Assembly: GCA_903934195.1 (NCBI GenBank)
Contig: CAIZMV010000082.1
Span: 1-8,933, forward strand
DNA: 8,933 bases
Direction: 5' to 3'
From: an uncultured Acidimicrobiaceae bacterium
Lineage (GTDB): Bacteria > Actinomycetota > Acidimicrobiia > Acidimicrobiales > Ilumatobacteraceae
A model generated the notes under the pieces. That model worked only from the letters and a program-made list of their open reading frames with translations, did not search any database and was not told the origin of the DNA. Both the position numbers and the translations under genes were made by a program. How positions within the stretch are numbered: the first letter of the stretch is position 1; the number at the start of each line of letters is the position of its first letter. This document shows, piece after piece, positions 6,026-8,933 of this stretch.

Positions 6026-7413
6026 GTGAACCCCGTCAAGTTGTAGTCATCGGTGCTGGTGTAGCAGGGCTAACTAGCGCGCTCACCGTGCTTACTAATT
6101 CGACTGAGCCAGTCAACGTGACGGTGCTTGAAGCAGAGTCACATGTTGGTGGCCGAATTCGCACGACAGAATTTGCCGGACTCTCCATCGATGAAGGTCC
6201 TGATGCATTTCTTGCTCGCGTTCCATGGGCTACGCAACTTGCAGCCGAATTAGGACTCAGTGCTTCAATGACATCGCCAACTGATGCCCATGCATCTATT
6301 TGGCACAACGGCATGCACAACATTCCTGGCGATCTCATGCTTGGCGTACCTGCAAAAGTTCGCGCGTTCGCAACATCAGGACTCATCTCTCCGCTTGGCA
6401 AGTTACGCGCCGCCATTGAACCACTGCTGCCAACGACTACTGATACTGACTCAATTGGTGAATATGTGCGCAGCCGCTTTGGCAATCAAATTCAAGAACG
6501 ACTTGTAGACCCACTTATCGGAAGCATCTACGCAACAGATTCTGACCACTTCTCTATGGCTGCTGTACCGCAAGTCGCAGCACTCACCGCGAGTCGCAGC
6601 ATGTTGTTAGCTGCTGGTCGCGCACGTGCTGCAGCAACTAAATCTCCTGCTGGCCCGATTTTTTCTACCCCTACTCGTGGGCTTGGTGCCCTCATTGAAT
6701 TACTGACTCAACGAGTAACAGCTCTTGGCGGTCGCATTGTGACTGGTGAAAGCGTTTCCACAATTGAAAAAGCAAATGCCGGCTACACAATCAACACTTC
6801 GCGTGGTCAACACTTTGCTGATGCAATTGTTGTTGCGTCGCCAGCAAAACCAAGTTCACATTTCATTCGCCCGCTCGATACTCGCGCCGCTGATCTGCTT
6901 GGCCAATGGTCTCATGCTTCAGTAGTGCTGATCACGATGGCAATTCCTGCATCGCAATGGCCAGCACGCCTCACAGGAAGCGGATATTTGGTGCCAAAAC
7001 CCGATCAGCGATGGGTGTCTGCAGCTTCATTTGGTTCTAACAAGTGGGCTCATTGGCGCCCAGACGACGGTTCCATGATTCTTCGCGTGTCGCTAGGTCG
7101 TGACGGACTTGAAGTGATGCATTTTGACAATGACAAACTCATCAATCTTGCGCTTGCCGATATGAAACTCCATCTCGGAGTTGACATGACTCCATCTGAA
7201 ATTCGGGTTAGTCGCTGGGCAGAATCGTTCCCGCAATACAGGCCGCATCATTTTGCGCGGCTTGCCGAACTGGAACACTCGCTCGGTGCCGCTGCTCCTG
7301 GCATAGTCTTTGCGGGTGCTAGTTACAGAGGTATCGGAATTCCCGCATGCGTGCAACAAGCACGTTCTGCTGGCCAAGCCACTCTGGCTCACCTTGCCAC
7401 GCTTCATTCGTAA
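6022..7413 (+). CDS. hemY: HemY/CgoX, FAD-dependent coproporphyrinogen III oxidase
   Basis: Oxidises coproporphyrinogen III to coproporphyrin III using FAD and oxygen, the step before iron insertion. The 463-residue protein has the FAD-binding Rossmann motif GAGVAGL (11-17), the second dinucleotide-binding element LEAESHVGGRIRT (36-48), the conserved DEGPDAFL (57-64), and the C-terminal FAD-contact segment FAGASYRGIGIPACV (430-444). No signal or transmembrane segment is evident. The family includes protoporphyrinogen oxidases. The choice of coproporphyrinogen as substrate rests on the neighbouring Bacillus-type ferrochelatase and on what is known of this pathway in Gram-positive bacteria. The ATG overlaps the hemH stop by four bases. 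The stop (7411-7413) is five bases before the lnt ATG. Confidence 0.95.
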   Translation: MSEPRQVVVIGAGVAGLTSALTVLTNSTEPVNVTVLEAESHVGGRIRTTEFAGLSIDEGPDAFLARVPWATQLAAELGLSASMTSPTDAHASIWHNGMHNIPGDLMLGVPAKVRAFATSGLISPLGKLRAAIEPLLPTTTDTDSIGEYVRSRFGNQIQERLVDPLIGSIYATDSDHFSMAAVPQVAALTASRSMLLAAGRARAAATKSPAGPIFSTPTRGLGALIELLTQRVTALGGRIVTGESVSTIEKANAGYTINTSRGQHFADAIVVASPAKPSSHFIRPLDTRAADLLGQWSHASVVLITMAIPASQWPARLTGSGYLVPKPDQRWVSAASFGSNKWAHWRPDDGSMILRVSLGRDGLEVMHFDNDKLINLALADMKLHLGVDMTPSEIRVSRWAESFPQYRPHHFARLAELEHSLGAAAPGIVFAGASYRGIGIPACVQQARSAGQATLAHLATLHS

Positions 7414-7418
7414 ATGAC

Positions 7419-8858
7419 ATGAGACGGAGTTCGTTTCTTTACGTATTTGCCGGGCTTTTTGTTGCGGTATCAATGCCCCCTTGGGGTTGGTGGCCACTTG
7501 CCTTTGTAGGAATAGCGATATACGGCTCAGCGGCTGTTAAACGTCGAGACAAATCCTTCTTGCCCGGTTTTCTCTTTTCATCTGCGTGGTTCTTGCCATC
7601 AATGGCATGGATGTGGTTTCTCACTGCGCCGGGGTACATAGCTGCAATTCTGATTTTTTGTGTGATGCATGGAATTGCCAGTTACATCGCAGCCAAACTG
7701 GCAACTAACGACAACTCCCACAGATCAGCGTTAGTCATTTGCCATTCGCTTGCAGAAGTTATGCGATTATCGTTTCCATTCGGTGGTGTACCACTTGCCA
7801 CTCTCGCTATCGGACAAGTTTCTGGGCCACTTGCAGCGCTTGCACCTCTCATGGGTGGCATCGGAATTTCTACGGCAACGTTGTATCTCGCATTGACTCA
7901 TCACCGCTTCCGTGCAATCTGCATCATCGGACTTCTGGTGTTCGTGGGAAATATGTGGAACAACACTCAGTCCACGGGCCGCACTCTGAATCTTTCAATT
8001 GTTCAAGGTGGTGGAGAACAAGGCACTCATGCAGTTGACACAAACCCACGCGATGTTTTTGATGTTCATATGGCTGCGACAAAGAGACTGCAACCTAACT
8101 CTCAACGCGATGCAGTGATCTGGCCAGAGAATGCCATCAGCATTACAAACAAGGGCTTGTTTATCGACAGCTCTGAGTACGCGGAAATTACCCAAGAAGC
8201 ACAACGCTTGAACGTGCCGTTCGTTGTCGGTATTACCGAAGATGCAGGTGAAGATCAATTTACGAATGCGCAAATTGTCGTCAACCCAGATGGGTCAATA
8301 ACTGGTCGCTACGACAAAGTGCGTCGAGTTCCGTTTGGGGAATACATGCCATTGCGTCCAGTGTTGAAGGCACTTGGTGCACCAACAGATTTGGTTCCGC
8401 GAGATGCACGCGCCGGAACTTCACGCGGATGGCTTGATGTCGCAGACACGCGCGCAAGTGTTGCAATTTCTTGGGAAGTGTTTTTCGGCGGACGTGTGAA
8501 TGAAGGAATAGCCGACGGGGCAACCTTCATCATTAATCCGACTAATGGTTCTAGTTACACGTGGACAATTTTGCAGACACAACAAATTGCGGCCTCGCGC
8601 TTGCGGGCCCTCGAACAAGGGCGCGATGTTGTGCAGATTTCGCCCACCGGCTTCAGCGCCTTTATTGATTCTTTCGGAGTCGTTCACGAACGCACATCAA
8701 TTAGTGAACAACGAGTAGTCGAGCGCGTAATTCAGCTTCGATCTGGCCGTACGTTGTACTCGCGTATGGGGAATGCGGTCTATATCTGGGCTGTATTGAT
8801 TTCTTTTGCCTGGCTAGCCAGACGCCGTGCCCGAGCCAATCGGATTGGTGCCAGTTAG
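7419..8858 (+). CDS. lnt: Lnt-like apolipoprotein N-acyltransferase with Ser in place of catalytic Cys
   Basis: Membrane enzyme of the Lnt family, which adds a third acyl chain to the N-terminal cysteine of lipoproteins. The 479 residues show an N-terminal membrane domain (hydrophobic segments at about 7-40, 50-66, 72-92, 125-160 and 166-180), including the MPPWGWWPLAFV element (19-30) usual in the family. A nitrilase-like domain follows (about 190-440), then a final membrane helix (about 453-467) and a basic tail. The catalytic Glu is E237 (IWPENA) and the Lys is K300 (GRYDKVRRVPFGEYMP). The position of the E. coli nucleophile Cys387 is serine, S351, in ISWEVFFGG. The start at 7419 is chosen because it follows the hemY stop by five bases and begins the membrane domain; an in-frame ATG at 7347 lies inside hemY and adds an unlikely polar stretch. 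Fold is certain; acyltransferase activity is open because of S351. Confidence 0.87.
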   Translation: MRRSSFLYVFAGLFVAVSMPPWGWWPLAFVGIAIYGSAAVKRRDKSFLPGFLFSSAWFLPSMAWMWFLTAPGYIAAILIFCVMHGIASYIAAKLATNDNSHRSALVICHSLAEVMRLSFPFGGVPLATLAIGQVSGPLAALAPLMGGIGISTATLYLALTHHRFRAICIIGLLVFVGNMWNNTQSTGRTLNLSIVQGGGEQGTHAVDTNPRDVFDVHMAATKRLQPNSQRDAVIWPENAISITNKGLFIDSSEYAEITQEAQRLNVPFVVGITEDAGEDQFTNAQIVVNPDGSITGRYDKVRRVPFGEYMPLRPVLKALGAPTDLVPRDARAGTSRGWLDVADTRASVAISWEVFFGGRVNEGIADGATFIINPTNGSSYTWTILQTQQIAASRLRALEQGRDVVQISPTGFSAFIDSFGVVHERTSISEQRVVERVIQLRSGRTLYSRMGNAVYIWAVLISFAWLARRRARANRIGAS

Positions 8859-8870
8859 CCTCTACTGCCT

Positions 8871-8933
8871 ATGTCAGGCGCCTACGACCCCAATGGCCCG
8901 TTGCGTGTTGCCTACCTCACGTATCGCGGTAAA
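8871..8933 (+). CDS. Start of a probable family 4 glycosyltransferase (cut by right edge)
   Basis: Only 21 codons are visible, beginning MSGAYDPNGPLRVAYLTYRGK. The pattern of a basic/hydrophobic first strand followed by a Tyr-Arg-Gly turn (RVAYLTYRG) is what the N-terminus of many GT4 (GT-B fold) glycosyltransferases looks like, where it precedes a glycine-rich GGxxxY loop. That loop lies beyond the edge, so the call rests on little sequence. The ATG is 12 bases after the lnt stop; the reading frame has a TAG at 8856-8858 just upstream, so the start is well bounded. No Shine-Dalgarno is visible. It is probably co-transcribed with lnt. Confidence 0.5.
   Translation, partial: MSGAYDPNGPLRVAYLTYRGK

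Noticed and set aside
6036..6485. 149-codon open frame on the minus strand inside hemY
   Set aside because: It is the reverse complement of the FAD-binding region of hemY, rich in Ser, Pro and Val as expected from antisense reading, with no family match that I recognise.
7347..7418. Longer N-terminus of Lnt starting at an ATG inside hemY
   Set aside because: It would overlap hemY by 67 bases and add 24 polar, cysteine-containing residues ahead of the normal membrane start; the ATG at 7419 fits family and operon spacing better.
1..8933. CRISPR arrays, tRNA or rRNA genes, insertion sequences, long repeats
   Set aside because: I saw no regularly spaced repeats, cloverleaf sequences, transposase motifs or terminal inverted repeats, and the coding genes fill nearly all of the window.

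Overview
The window is a compact, protein-dense chromosomal segment. It has nine complete and two partial genes, no gap longer than about 85 bases, and no RNA genes, mobile elements or CRISPR. By eye the GC content is near 50%. Features of several proteins suggest a high-level actinobacterial (possibly acidimicrobial) lineage with a streamlined genome: a GGLGIWGG-type Lgt, an Lnt of the 'ISWEVFFG' type, a GLIxExGISW-type enoyl-CoA hydratase, a coproporphyrin-type heme operon, four-base ATGA gene overlaps and few Shine-Dalgarno sequences. The lineage is an inference from remembered family features, not from a database search.

Two divergent gene sets meet in an 83-base spacer at 3028-3110. The leftward set (minus strand) reads: 2[4Fe-4S] ferredoxin, monoacylglycerol-lipase-like esterase, lgt (prolipoprotein diacylglyceryl transferase), enoyl-CoA hydratase/isomerase family protein, and then gatC (cut by the left edge). 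Most of these overlap or nearly touch, so one transcription unit is likely. The ferredoxin appears to be leaderless, with a TACAAT -10 box exactly seven bases before its ATG.

The rightward set (plus strand) reads: HtpX-like membrane M48 metalloprotease, hemE, hemH/cpfC, hemY/cgoX, lnt, and the start of a probable family 4 glycosyltransferase (cut by the right edge). hemE-hemH-hemY are joined by ATGA overlaps and form the order known from the Bacillus hemEHY operon. Together they would convert uroporphyrinogen III to coproporphyrinogen III (HemE), oxidise it to coproporphyrin III (HemY) and insert iron (HemH/CpfC). The last enzyme of this route, coproheme decarboxylase (ChdC/HemQ), is not in the window and must lie elsewhere.

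Lgt and Lnt, the first and last enzymes of bacterial lipoprotein maturation, lie on opposite arms; LspA, the middle enzyme, is absent from the window. The most notable oddity is in Lnt: the catalytic cysteine of the nitrilase-type active site is replaced by serine (S351, in a Ser-Trp-Glu motif where E. coli has Cys-Tyr-Glu), while the Glu and Lys of the triad remain. I found no evidence of a new multi-gene system. This is mostly housekeeping sequence with a few unusual active-site and translation-signal details.
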